This document shows positions 35,312-44,428 of a stretch of 64,000 bases of DNA, in pieces; the first letter of the stretch is position 1, and each line of letters begins with the position of its first letter. The notes under the pieces are model-generated. The model was not told where the DNA came from and ran no database searches. It worked only from the letters and a program-made list of their open reading frames with translations. Source of the stretch: an uncultured Lachnospiraceae bacterium (GTDB taxonomy: Bacteria; Bacillota; Clostridia; Lachnospirales; Lachnospiraceae); contig CAJTTT010000004.1 of NCBI GenBank assembly GCA_910579285.1, forward strand, positions 92,556 through 156,555. The letters are read 5' to 3'. Position numbers and translations under genes: made by a program.

Positions 35312-36106
35312 TTAATCCTCTGCGATCTCCTGGTACGCCCTGACTACCTGATCCACCGGCACCCCGGCAATTTCATTCTGATAAGTGCCTCCGGCCAGCA
35401 GTCCGATCAGCCGTCCACAGCCGTCAAATATACCGCCGCCGGACATTCCCTCCCTGGCAAAGCCGCGGCCATAGAGCATTTCTCCTCCAAACGTTTCAAT
35501 ATATCTCCCGGTATCCTCCAAAACGGCCTCCTGAAAGATCATATCCCCCGCTTCCTGCCCTGCGCCCAGGCAGAAAACCGGCTCCCCCGTGCGCAGACCG
35601 GCATATATGCTCTCATCCACAAAAACGCTTCGAAGCCCGGTGGCGGCTCCCAGGCCAAGCGTCTCTTTTTCCACCAGCAAAAAGCCCACGTCACAGCTTT
35701 GTGCACTGCCAAGCACGCGAGCGCTCGCGTAATATCCCGCCGGAAATCGGATGACACCCGACTCCTCCCGCCAGTATGCCAGCACATGTCTATTGGTAGC
35801 GATAACCGCCCCCTCCTGCGTCATCCGAAAAATTACCCCGCTGCCATATGCTTCCCCCATGTCAATCCGCACAATGCTGTCACGCACCGCTTCCCGGGCC
35901 TTTTCCAAATCCGGCTCCTCCAGCACAGGGCAGTGGAACAGCCCGAGCGCGAGCATTCCCTCGTAAATATCCTCCTCATCCACACTCTGAATCAGATGAG
36001 GCGGCAGGGACGGCTCCCCCGCCTGCACGCACAGGGACGGAAAAAGACAACTCAGGGCAAATATAATAACAACAGATATTTTATATATTCTTCCGCCTTT
36101 TATCAC
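35312..36106 (-). CDS. Secreted trypsin-like serine protease
   Basis: This secreted S1-type protease is about 264 residues from a GTG start at 36106. That start has AAGGAG upstream and gives a clean signal peptide (ISVVIIFALSCLFPSLCVQA). The triad reads His in ATNRHVL, Asp in SCDVGFLL and Ser in EGMSGGGIF. A PDZ domain is not obvious, so it is not a typical HtrA. A longer frame from 36205 begins in the RNase P RNA leader region and is unlikely. The target is unknown. Confidence 0.82.
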   Translation of the reverse strand: MIKGGRIYKISVVIIFALSCLFPSLCVQAGEPSLPPHLIQSVDEEDIYEGMLALGLFHCPVLEEPDLEKAREAVRDSIVRIDMGEAYGSGVIFRMTQEGAVIATNRHVLAYWREESGVIRFPAGYYASARVLGSAQSCDVGFLLVEKETLGLGAATGLRSVFVDESIYAGLRTGEPVFCLGAGQEAGDMIFQEAVLEDTGRYIETFGGEMLYGRGFAREGMSGGGIFDGCGRLIGLLAGGTYQNEIAGVPVDQVVRAYQEIAED

Positions 36107-36207
36107 AGGCCTCTCCTTACCCGCCATACCTTTCACAGGGGCACATGGAGGACTGCGCGCCGCTCCCCGTGCCCCTGTTTGAAAGAAATCAGAATCATTT
36201 ATCATCT

Positions 36208-36618
36208 GGTAAGCAGAACGATAAGCCGGGTTATGTCGTGAATGATCATCTATCTAGGAGTCCCGTTGCCGGGACCCTCCAGCGACCTACCTGAAAGCGG
36301 ACCGGGCCGGTCATTGCTCTCTATTTGGTCTTGCTCCGGATGGGGTTTACACAGCCCGTCCCGTTACCGTGACGGCGGTAGTCTCTTACACTGCCATTCC
36401 ACCCTTACCCCGGAGTATTGCTTCGCAAAACTCCAGAGGATTGCTTTGCAATCCTCCGAGCATATCGCGTTACAATCGCCGGGGCGGTATTATTTCTGTT
36501 GCACTGGCCTTGGAGTCGCCTCCACCGGATGTTATCCGGCATCCTGCCCTGTGGAGCCCGGACTTTCCTCGTCTGCACCCTTTCGTCTGTGCAGCCGCGA
36601 TCATTTATTCTACTTACC
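36208..36618 (-). ncRNA. rnpB: RNase P RNA (type A)
   Basis: On the minus strand the segment has the conserved 5' core (GAGGAAAGTCCGGGCTCC), the P4 region and the 3' end ACCCGGCTTATCG. P1 forms by pairing of 36608-36618 with 36208-36218. Length is about 410 nt. A block near 36412-36456 carries two perfect hairpins with gcTTCgc and gcTTTgc loops, in the place of the P12 arm. Positions of the ends are estimated from P1 pairing. Confidence 0.9.
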
Positions 36619-36679
36619 GATAACAGCCAGAACCGCTGCTGCTCGCAGAAGCCGGCTTTCATACATTGCTGCCTGTCAC

Positions 36680-38335
36680 TTACACTTCAAAACAGCTCCC
36701 GCCCACAAACTCCCTGCAAAGGGAATTTTTCGGCAGTTCCTCGCTGCTGATCCCCAGGAAATACTCCAGGAACTTAAGCAGCCGTTTCGCCTCATGGTAT
36801 CCGGGCTCGCCCTTCTGAATCCCGAAAAGCAGCGGCTCCGCATACTGTTTGAGAACTGACAGTTCAAAAAGCATCGCCGAATTGAACATGGCATCCGCCT
36901 CCTCCTGGAACGGGAAGATATACTTTTCTTCCCCTCTTCTGACAGAAGGCCACATGGTGATGGTCTTGGCTGCCGTTGCGCCTCTCGTTCTGGCATCCCT
37001 CACGAGGCGGCGCAGCAGCCTGTTGTCCGTGGTGGGAATCCGATTGTGCTCATCCACGTTCAGCGTGGTCAGCGCGCTGATGTAAATTTTATATTTGCTC
37101 TGGGCCGGCAGGGAATAGGACATCTTCTCATTCAGTCCATGTATCCCCTCAATCACCAGAATATCGTTGTCGCCGAGACTGGTTATCTTTCCGCTGCGCT
37201 CCCGCTTTCCTGTCTTGAAGTTGAATGTGGGAAGTTCCACGTCCTCCCCCTGCAGAAGCGCTGTCATGTCCTTGTTGAACTGCTCCACATCCAGCGCCTC
37301 CAGACATTCGTAATCGGGCTCACCGTCCTCATCCAGAGGCGTCCTGTCGTGATCCACATAGTAATTGTCCAGCCCGATCGGATGCGGCTTTAAACCGTAG
37401 GTTCTGAGCTGTATGGAAAGCCTGTGGGAAAAAGTCGTCTTGCCGGAGGAGGACGGTCCTGCAATCATAACGAACTTCACGCCCTCGCGCCTCGCGATAT
37501 CCCTGGCAATCTCTCCGATCCGCCTCTCCTGCAGCGCCTCCTGCACAAGAATCATATCGGCAATGTTGCCGCCGCAGATCTGGTTATTCAGATCGCCGAC
37601 CGTGTCAATGCCTATGTCACGTCCCCACTCTCCCGTAGCCAAAAGCGTCTGGAACAGCTTCTTGCGCGGCTTGAACTCCGGCAGCACCTCCGGGTCTTCC
37701 TGCTCGGGAAGCAGCAGGATCATCCCGCTCTCATAGGCAAAGAGATCAAACAGCCTGATGTAACCCGTGCTGGGCAGCATATATCCATAAAAATAGTCGT
37801 AATAATCTCCCATGCAGTACACGTTAATGTTAGAACTTCTGCGGTAACGGAACAGGGAAACCTTGTCTTTCATGCCGTTCTCCGCAAAGAGCGCAACCGC
37901 CTCATCCGCCGGATAAGCCTTCTTCGTCACCAACAGGTCGATATCCACCAGCTCGCCCATGCGGTCCTTCACTCTCTCGATGGTCTTTTCATCCAGTTTC
38001 AAGCCGTTTCTGAATGCGCAGTAGTAGCCTGCTCCGATGGCAAATTCCACCTTCACGTTGGCTGCCGCCTCCACACCCGCCACATCCTTGATGGACTTTA
38101 ACATAAGCATGATCGCTGTCCGCACATATGCCTTATGGCCGATCGCATCCGCATAGGTGATGAAATCCAGCTCACAGTCCCTGTCCACGCGCTTCATCAG
38201 CTCCTGGATCTTGCCGTTCACCGTAACCAGGGCAATCTGGCTGACATAATCATTCTGGTGCGCCTCCGCAATGATCTCATACTTGATGCCGTCCTCATAA
38301 CGTTTTTCTTTTCCGCCGATCATAATCGTAGCCAT
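36680..38335 (-). CDS. Nucleoside kinase (uridine kinase-like) with ThrRS-like N-terminus
   Basis: This 551-residue protein has a C-terminal P-loop kinase domain of the uridine kinase type (AGPSSSGKTTFSHRLSIQL, GLDNYYVDHDRTPLDEDGEPDYE, VIEGIHGLN). The N-terminal part resembles the editing/TGS region of threonyl-tRNA synthetase. This two-part layout is common in Clostridia and Thermotoga and is called nucleoside kinase. It follows trmK after 21 bases. Confidence 0.88.
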   Translation of the reverse strand: MATIMIGGKEKRYEDGIKYEIIAEAHQNDYVSQIALVTVNGKIQELMKRVDRDCELDFITYADAIGHKAYVRTAIMLMLKSIKDVAGVEAAANVKVEFAIGAGYYCAFRNGLKLDEKTIERVKDRMGELVDIDLLVTKKAYPADEAVALFAENGMKDKVSLFRYRRSSNINVYCMGDYYDYFYGYMLPSTGYIRLFDLFAYESGMILLLPEQEDPEVLPEFKPRKKLFQTLLATGEWGRDIGIDTVGDLNNQICGGNIADMILVQEALQERRIGEIARDIARREGVKFVMIAGPSSSGKTTFSHRLSIQLRTYGLKPHPIGLDNYYVDHDRTPLDEDGEPDYECLEALDVEQFNKDMTALLQGEDVELPTFNFKTGKRERSGKITSLGDNDILVIEGIHGLNEKMSYSLPAQSKYKIYISALTTLNVDEHNRIPTTDNRLLRRLVRDARTRGATAAKTITMWPSVRRGEEKYIFPFQEEADAMFNSAMLFELSVLKQYAEPLLFGIQKGEPGYHEAKRLLKFLEYFLGISSEELPKNSLCREFVGGSCFEV

Positions 38336-38356
38336 AGAATTTACCCTCCTTTTTTA

Positions 38357-39151
38357 TCATTTTACTCTCCTCACGAGCTGGTTATCCCTCAGGAGAAGCT
38401 CCACCTCCGCATATCTGGCGCGCCTCTTTTCCTCCGTCAGTCCCTGCCGCCTCAAATTGGCCAGAATCTCCTCATAAACAGCAGCTTCCCGCTGCAGATA
38501 AGTCAAAAATACAGGTGTTCTTTTTTGAATCAGGATCGGTCCGTACCTGTCTTCAAGTTTACATAACTCTTCGCCTGGCAGATCAGTGCTCGGTGACTGG
38601 TTCACCCGCACATCCTCACCCAACGCTCCACCGCTCCAATCTTCACCGTTCCTGCCGCTCGGGCCGCCATGTCCCGCCGCCCGGATCACCTGATAATACT
38701 TTCCGTCCTCCTCAAGCATCTCTTCATCGGTAATTCGGTAACCCCTCTCCCGGAGAAACCGTCTGAAACGCTCGATCTCCGACTGGGGCTGTAAAATCAT
38801 CTCCCGGAAAGAATCCGTCTTCTCCGGCTCCGCCTCCAGAATCCGCTGCATCAGGCCGCCGCCCATTCCGGCGCAGATCAGGGTGTCCGCCTCCCCGGTA
38901 TTATAATTATGTAAACCATCCGACAATCTCGTCTCAATCCTGTCTTCCAGCCTGTATGCCGTCACATGCTCTCTGGCCGCACATAAGGGACCTTCCCGCA
39001 GATCCATAGCAAGAACCCTGGGACTGATGCCCTGCTGCACCAGATATACCGGCACAAAACCGTGGTCGCATCCCACATCGCAAACCCGGTTTCCCTTCGT
39101 CACCATATCTGCCACGGTGCGCAGCCTCTCAGACAAAGTTACCGGCCGCAT
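38357..39151 (-). CDS. trmK: tRNA (adenine-22-N1) methyltransferase
   Basis: This 264-residue Rossmann methyltransferase has VCDVGCDHGFVPVYL (SAM site) and the catalytic-region ICAGMGGGLMQRIL. TrmK makes m1A22 in tRNA. An insertion rich in Gly and Ser (about residues 165-195) separates the core from the C-terminal helical domain. The ATG overlaps the rpoD stop (TGATG), which makes translational coupling likely. Confidence 0.92.
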   Translation of the reverse strand: MRPVTLSERLRTVADMVTKGNRVCDVGCDHGFVPVYLVQQGISPRVLAMDLREGPLCAAREHVTAYRLEDRIETRLSDGLHNYNTGEADTLICAGMGGGLMQRILEAEPEKTDSFREMILQPQSEIERFRRFLRERGYRITDEEMLEEDGKYYQVIRAAGHGGPSGRNGEDWSGGALGEDVRVNQSPSTDLPGEELCKLEDRYGPILIQKRTPVFLTYLQREAAVYEEILANLRRQGLTEEKRRARYAEVELLLRDNQLVRRVK

Positions 39152-40263
39152 CAGTCCAGATAGTCCTTGAGTTTGCGGCTTCTGCTCGGATGACGCAGCT
39201 TTCTGAGCGCCTTGGCTTCGATCTGCCTGATACGCTCGCGGGTCACGTTGAACTCTTTTCCCACTTCCTCAAGGGTTCTCGCCCGGCCGTCATCCAGCCC
39301 GAAACGGAGTCTTAACACCTTCTGTTCTCTCTCCGTCAAGGTGCCCAGAACCTCCACCAGCTGCTCCTTCAGCAGTGTGAAGGCCGCCGCATCCGCCGGG
39401 ACAGGAACGTTGTCGTCCTGAATGAAGTCACCCAGATGACTGTCCTCCTCCTCACCGATAGGCGTTTCCAGGGATACCGGCTCCTGGGAAATCTTTAAGA
39501 TCTCGCGCACCCGCTCTACGGGCATGTTCATCTGTTCTGCAATCTCCTCCGGGGTAGGTTCACGCCCAAGCTCCTGCAAAAGCTGTCTGCTCACGCGGAT
39601 CAGTTTATTGATAGTTTCCACCATGTGCACAGGAATACGGATCGTTCTCGCCTGATCCGCAATCGCTCTGGTGATGGCCTGTCTTATCCACCATGTGGCG
39701 TAGGTAGAAAACTTATATCCTTTGCGGTAATCGAACTTTTCCACCGCTTTGATCAGACCCAGATTGCCCTCCTGAATCAGATCAAGAAAGAGCATGCCGC
39801 GCCCCACATAACGCTTGGCAATGCTGACTACCAGTCTGAGATTGGCCTCCGCAAGCCGCTGCTTGGCCTCCAGATCCCCCATCTCCATTTTCTTCGCCAG
39901 CTCGATCTCCTCCTCCGCGGAGAGAAGGGGCACCTTGCCGATTTCCTTCAGATACATTCTGACCGGATCCTCAATGCTGATACCGTCGGGCACGGAAAGA
40001 TCAATGTCCTCCACATCCACCTCGTCCTCTTCGGTCAGGATGATCTCCTCATCATCCACGTCATCCTCCTCGGTGATGCGCAGCACATCCACATTATTCT
40101 GCTCCAGCGTCTCTAAAATTTTGTCAAACTGCTCCTCCTCCAGCGTAAGATCAGAGAAGTAGTCGTTGATCTCCTGGTATTCCAGAACATTTTTCTTTTT
40201 CTTCGCAACAGCCAGAAGCTCTTTCAAACGCTCCTCAAACTTTGCCTGTACATTTTCATCCAT
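39151..40263 (-). CDS. rpoD: RNA polymerase primary sigma factor SigA/RpoD
   Basis: This primary sigma factor is about 370 residues. Region 2 is clear (FDYRKGYKFSTYATWWIRQAI in the region near 39700). Region 4.2 is RTLEEVGKEFNVTRERIRQIE and KALRKLRHPSRSRKLKDYL. Region 1.1 is short and a long acidic stretch follows it, as in many Firmicutes. The start at 40263 has TGGAG upstream; ATG 40275 lies too close to its Shine-Dalgarno sequence. It follows dnaG. Confidence 0.96.
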   Translation of the reverse strand: MDENVQAKFEERLKELLAVAKKKKNVLEYQEINDYFSDLTLEEEQFDKILETLEQNNVDVLRITEEDDVDDEEIILTEEDEVDVEDIDLSVPDGISIEDPVRMYLKEIGKVPLLSAEEEIELAKKMEMGDLEAKQRLAEANLRLVVSIAKRYVGRGMLFLDLIQEGNLGLIKAVEKFDYRKGYKFSTYATWWIRQAITRAIADQARTIRIPVHMVETINKLIRVSRQLLQELGREPTPEEIAEQMNMPVERVREILKISQEPVSLETPIGEEEDSHLGDFIQDDNVPVPADAAAFTLLKEQLVEVLGTLTEREQKVLRLRFGLDDGRARTLEEVGKEFNVTRERIRQIEAKALRKLRHPSRSRKLKDYLD

Positions 40264-40328
40264 GAATTGCTCCATCCTTCCTATGTTTAACTTCTGTCTG
40301 ATTGTAAACGTGCCTTTTTTCGATTAGC

Positions 40329-42107
40329 TTACCCTGATCCAAGGGAAATATGCGCTTTCTCCAGCTCCTCCAACGCTTTTTTGCCCGAAATGACCCGGTT
40401 CAGCGCCTCCATATCCGACCCCATTCTGGCCGAATAATAGTCAAAACTATTCCTTTTTATGGAAAGAACGATATCGTGAAGCGCCTTCTCCTTCTCCTGT
40501 CTCGTGTCAAGCCGTTCCAGCTTTGTGTTGAAGATTGCCGCCACTTCCCGCTGCTCCTCCTCTTCCTCAAAGGCGCTGACAACGGAAGCCGGGGAGAAAG
40601 ACCCCTGCTCCAGCCCTGCAAACAGCTTGTCCGCCACCTGCTGGTACAGCTCCTGCGTAAAATCCGCCGCTGAGAGATAGGATTTGATTTTCGGATAGAT
40701 TTCCGGCTCCTCCGAAAGCCACGTCAGAAGAATCCGCTGCGACTTCCTGATATGATCCTCCGGGGAAGGTTTTCCCGCCGCAGTGGGCTTCGGCCTCTCC
40801 ACCGGCTTCACCAGTCCCGTCCGCGCCGCGTAGCTGTTTACCAGTTTCCGAAGGTTTTCATATCCGATATGATACCGCTGTGCCACCGACTCGATGTAGT
40901 TTTCCCGCTCCACCTCTTCCTCGAAACCGCAGAGTTTTTTCGCAATTTCCCGGTGAAAAGCCGTCTTTGACTCCGGGTCCTCCATATGGTAATCCCGCTC
41001 CAGCACTTTCAGCTCAAAGAAAAATCCGTTCTGCGCCTGGCTGATCCGCTCCTGGAAGGCTTCCGCGCCGAGATTTTTTATAAATTCATCGGGGTCTTTG
41101 TAGGGCTGCATATCGATTACCCTGCCCCGCAGTCCTGCCTCCTTTAAAATGCCAAGCGCCCGGAGCGCCGCGCTCGTGCCTGCCCCATCGCTGTCGTAGG
41201 CTAACAGCACCTCCTCGCCAAAGCGTTTGACCAGACTCGCCTGTCCCGCCGTAAAGGCTGTTCCAAGCGAAGCCACAGCCTGTCCGAACCCCGCCTGGTG
41301 CAGGGCAATCACATCCATGTAGCCCTCGCATAAAATTAAATTTCCTGTCCTTGCCGTCCTGGCAAAGTTCAGGCCGTAAAGATTACGGCTTTTATCAAAG
41401 ATCATCGTCTCCGGGGAGTTCAGATACTTGGGTTTCGCCTCCCCCATAACCCGGCCTCCGAAACCGATCACCCGGTGGTTGCTGTCCTGGATGGGAAACA
41501 TAACCCGGTTCCAGAATTTATCGTGCACGCCTCTTTTTTCGTCGAACCCGGTCAATCCGGCCTCCGTAATCAGATCGTCCGCATACCCTTTCGACCGCAG
41601 ATAGGCAGTCAAATCAGAGCCTGTCCCGTCCGCATAGCCAAGCCCGAACTTCTTCATCGTCTCGTCCGTAAGCGCCCTGCCGGACAGATAGCGCAGTCCC
41701 GTCTGCCCTCTCGGGGAGCGAAGCAGATAATAGTAGTATTTCGCCGCCTGCTTGTTGACTTCCAGCAGTTTCGCACGCCGGCTCTCCTTACGGCGCGTCT
41801 CCTCCGAATACTCCACCTCCGGCAGCGCAACGCCGGCACGGTCGGCTAACATCTTTAACGCCTCCTGAAACGTGGCGTTCTCATATTCCTTCAAAAAGGT
41901 GATCACGTTACCGCCTGCCCCGCAGCCAAAGCAGTAGTACATCTGCTTGCCCGGCGAGACGGAAAAAGAGGGGGATTTTTCATTGTGGAACGGACAGAGT
42001 CCGAAATAACTGCTCCCCTTCTTCTGCATACGCACATAGCCCGAGATCACTTCCACGATATCATTTTTCGTTCTGATCTCCTCAATCAGTTCCTCCGGAT
42101 AACGCAT
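40329..42107 (-). CDS. dnaG: DNA primase
   Basis: At 592 residues this is full-length DnaG. The zinc finger is CPFHNEKSPSF with YYCFGCG, near residues 38-63. The TOPRIM domain includes LCEGYMDVIALHQAGF and AYDSDGAG. The C-terminal helicase-binding domain follows. It starts the dnaG-rpoD-trmK-nucleoside kinase block. Confidence 0.97.
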   Translation of the reverse strand: MRYPEELIEEIRTKNDIVEVISGYVRMQKKGSSYFGLCPFHNEKSPSFSVSPGKQMYYCFGCGAGGNVITFLKEYENATFQEALKMLADRAGVALPEVEYSEETRRKESRRAKLLEVNKQAAKYYYYLLRSPRGQTGLRYLSGRALTDETMKKFGLGYADGTGSDLTAYLRSKGYADDLITEAGLTGFDEKRGVHDKFWNRVMFPIQDSNHRVIGFGGRVMGEAKPKYLNSPETMIFDKSRNLYGLNFARTARTGNLILCEGYMDVIALHQAGFGQAVASLGTAFTAGQASLVKRFGEEVLLAYDSDGAGTSAALRALGILKEAGLRGRVIDMQPYKDPDEFIKNLGAEAFQERISQAQNGFFFELKVLERDYHMEDPESKTAFHREIAKKLCGFEEEVERENYIESVAQRYHIGYENLRKLVNSYAARTGLVKPVERPKPTAAGKPSPEDHIRKSQRILLTWLSEEPEIYPKIKSYLSAADFTQELYQQVADKLFAGLEQGSFSPASVVSAFEEEEEQREVAAIFNTKLERLDTRQEKEKALHDIVLSIKRNSFDYYSARMGSDMEALNRVISGKKALEELEKAHISLGSG

Positions 42108-42130
42108 GTTATCCCCCTTCTCAATTATTC

Positions 42131-42247
42131 GTGCGGAGAATGCCGCCTCTCAGGCATTCTCCCGAGTGAAACGGAGTTGCGGCGCAACTCCTAGAAGTTC
42201 TTGGCGTCCCGTCCTATGGCGGGACGTCTTTAGAACTTCTTTTCACG
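42131..42247. repeat. Structured intergenic repeat after dgt
   Basis: Three hairpins in a row fill this gap: GGAGAATGCC/GGCATTCTCC (42135-42144 and 42153-42162), GGAGTTGC/GCAACTCC (42173-42180 and 42184-42191), and a nested pair AGAAGTTC/GAACTTCT (42193-42200 and 42233-42240) around GGCGTCCCG/CGGGACGTC. It abuts the dgt stop codon. The start (tgcggagaatgc) and end (tagcc) resemble the element at 51099-51197. Confidence 0.75.
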
Positions 42248-43252
42248 CTAGCCATGCCAGGTCTTCGGAATATACAGCCTCTCATACTGTGCAATGGCAA
42301 AACGGTCTGTCATGGAGCTGATATAGTCACACACGATTTTTTCAAGCGGTTCCCCCGCGTCAAGAAGCTTGAACAGGAAGTTCGGAAGCTGCTCCGTGTG
42401 CACCAGATAGTGCTCATAGAGCGTGATGATCAGATTCTCCGCCTTTCCCTCCTCGCTCTTTGCAATGGGGTTCCTGTACACATGCCGGAACATAAATTCA
42501 CGCATCTTTGTCATGGCCTCCGCCACCTCCGGCGACATACAGACATCATCCCGCCCGCGGCTGTTGGTCACAATATTGTGGATGAAAAAGTCCAGACGCT
42601 GCCCGCAGCTGTAGCCGATCACACTCCCGATCTCTTTGGGCACATCCGCCTCCTTCAATATCCCTGCGCGCACCGCATCGTCCATGTCATGGTGAATATA
42701 GGCGATCTTGTCCGCCAGCCGGACGATCCGGCCCTCCAGCGTCTGCGGCATCCCGGACGTCTGATGGTTCAATATACCGTCCCGCACCTCCATCGTCAGG
42801 TTGATGCCCGTACCGTCCTTCTCCAGCATATCCACGGTACGCACGCTCTGCTCATTGTGCTTAAAACCGTAAGGGCACACTCTCTCCAGTGCACGCTCTC
42901 CCGCATGGCCGAACGGCGTATGCCCCAGATCATGTCCGAGGGCAATAGCCTCCACCAGATCCTCATTCAGCTTAAGCGCCTTGGCAATGGTTCTCGCTGT
43001 CTGGCTTACCTCCAGCGTGTGCGTGAGCCTTGTTCTGTAGTGATCCCCTTCAGGCGTCAGAAACACCTGGGTCTTATCCTTCAGCCGCCGAAAGGACTTA
43101 CTATGTATGATCCGATCTCTGTCCCTTTGAAACACGGGGCGGATATCGCACTGTTCTTCCGCCTTAAGCCTTCCCTGGGAATTCATGCTGAGCATGGCGT
43201 AGGGGCTCAAATACTCCTTCTCCCACTGTTCCAAACTTTCGCGTATATTCAT
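42248..43252 (-). CDS. dgt: Deoxyguanosinetriphosphate triphosphohydrolase-like HD protein
   Basis: This HD-domain dNTPase of about 334 residues has HTLEVSQTARTIAKAL and GHDLGHTPFGHAGE, with RRLKDKTQVFLTP at the front. Members cleave dNTPs to nucleoside and triphosphate. ATG 43252 has AGAGAGGAT upstream; a TTG 12 codons before it lacks support. In Firmicutes it commonly lies upstream of dnaG, as here. Confidence 0.92.
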   Translation of the reverse strand: MNIRESLEQWEKEYLSPYAMLSMNSQGRLKAEEQCDIRPVFQRDRDRIIHSKSFRRLKDKTQVFLTPEGDHYRTRLTHTLEVSQTARTIAKALKLNEDLVEAIALGHDLGHTPFGHAGERALERVCPYGFKHNEQSVRTVDMLEKDGTGINLTMEVRDGILNHQTSGMPQTLEGRIVRLADKIAYIHHDMDDAVRAGILKEADVPKEIGSVIGYSCGQRLDFFIHNIVTNSRGRDDVCMSPEVAEAMTKMREFMFRHVYRNPIAKSEEGKAENLIITLYEHYLVHTEQLPNFLFKLLDAGEPLEKIVCDYISSMTDRFAIAQYERLYIPKTWHG

Positions 43253-43392
43253 GGCTGTATCCTCTCTATACTCTATTATTCGCCCCAAACCGCCGAAATC
43301 CTTTTTTTATTTTCAACGATTCAGAGTCTGCGAGCCAAAAGGCGCCTCAAAGGATCGGTTTTGCGGCTGCGAATGGACTCCCAATGACTGCC

Positions 43393-44310
43393 TCATCGAC
43401 AAATATCATAAATAAACTCCGCATTCTTATCCATCGCCTCGTACGCCGTCTTGAAGGGCGACATCTGGAATACATGCCACATCCCTTTAAATACATCCAG
43501 CTTCACGCTCACATTATCCTTCAACAGTTTTTTATACAGCATCACCGCGTCGTCATGCAGGATTTCATTGCTCCCCACCTGAATATATGTGGACGGGAAT
43601 CCCTCATACTCCCCAAACAGCGGGGAGATCAGCGGATCCGTAAGTTCCTGCCCCGCCGCATAATTCTCTATCATCTGCTGCAGATAGGACGCATTTAACA
43701 CAGGGTCAATCTCCGCTTTTGTCACATGGGATCTGCCGGAAGCCGTCAGATCCGTCCAGGGTGACATGAGTACCAGCCCCCTCGGCATAAGCCTCCCCTG
43801 ATTTTTCAACTCCAGGCAGAGAGAAAGAGCCAGATTGCCGCCCGCAGAGTCTCCCGCCAAAATCACATCTCTTGCGCCGTACCCCAAAAGCATCAGATAA
43901 TCCCAGACCTGCATGGCGTCCTGGGTAGCTGCCGGATAGGGATTTTCCGGGGCCAGCCGGTAGTCGAAACTGAGCACATCCATCGAGGTGGAAGACGCCA
44001 GCTTTGTCGTCAGTGTTCTGGCATACAGACTGCTGCCCGTGGAATAGCCCCCTCCATGACAGTACAGTATGATATACTTTTTCATATGCGCTCGGTTTAC
44101 ATAAATCCATTCTCCGTGAATCGCGCTGCCTTCCACCCCGCGGGCGGCAATCTCCACATCCTCCACAATCACATCCCTGCTGTTCCCCAAAAGGGCGCCG
44201 AAATGATCCTGTGACTGGCGGTGCTTTTCAATATCCACATTCTCCACCACACCGTGCATCCGCTTAATCAGATTCATCAGCCCGGCGTTCTTTTTTTCCG
44301 TTTTCCCCAT
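43393..44310 (-). CDS. Alpha/beta hydrolase (HSL-type esterase)
   Basis: This esterase of about 305 residues has the oxyanion motif YCHGGGYSTG and the nucleophile elbow GDSAGGNLALS, with Asp in the DPLIS region and His in GMWHVFQM. This is the hormone-sensitive lipase group. It is divergent from the acyltransferase gene. ATG 44310 has GGGGAG upstream; ATG 44322 also fits. The natural ester is unknown. Confidence 0.9.
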   Translation of the reverse strand: MGKTEKKNAGLMNLIKRMHGVVENVDIEKHRQSQDHFGALLGNSRDVIVEDVEIAARGVEGSAIHGEWIYVNRAHMKKYIILYCHGGGYSTGSSLYARTLTTKLASSTSMDVLSFDYRLAPENPYPAATQDAMQVWDYLMLLGYGARDVILAGDSAGGNLALSLCLELKNQGRLMPRGLVLMSPWTDLTASGRSHVTKAEIDPVLNASYLQQMIENYAAGQELTDPLISPLFGEYEGFPSTYIQVGSNEILHDDAVMLYKKLLKDNVSVKLDVFKGMWHVFQMSPFKTAYEAMDKNAEFIYDICR

Positions 44311-44428
44311 CGTTCTCCCCATCCTCCGCTTTTCTTCTGTTTTCCCATGAAAGCGCCCTCCCGGACGCGCGCTCCCTAATATGCAACAATTTTACCATAA
44401 ATAGGGGAATTTGTGGTATACTTATTCC

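Noticed and set aside
36242..36859. 205-residue open frame on the plus strand
   Set aside because: It lies across the RNase P RNA gene and the end of the nucleoside kinase gene. The sequence is explained by the RNA and shows no protein family.
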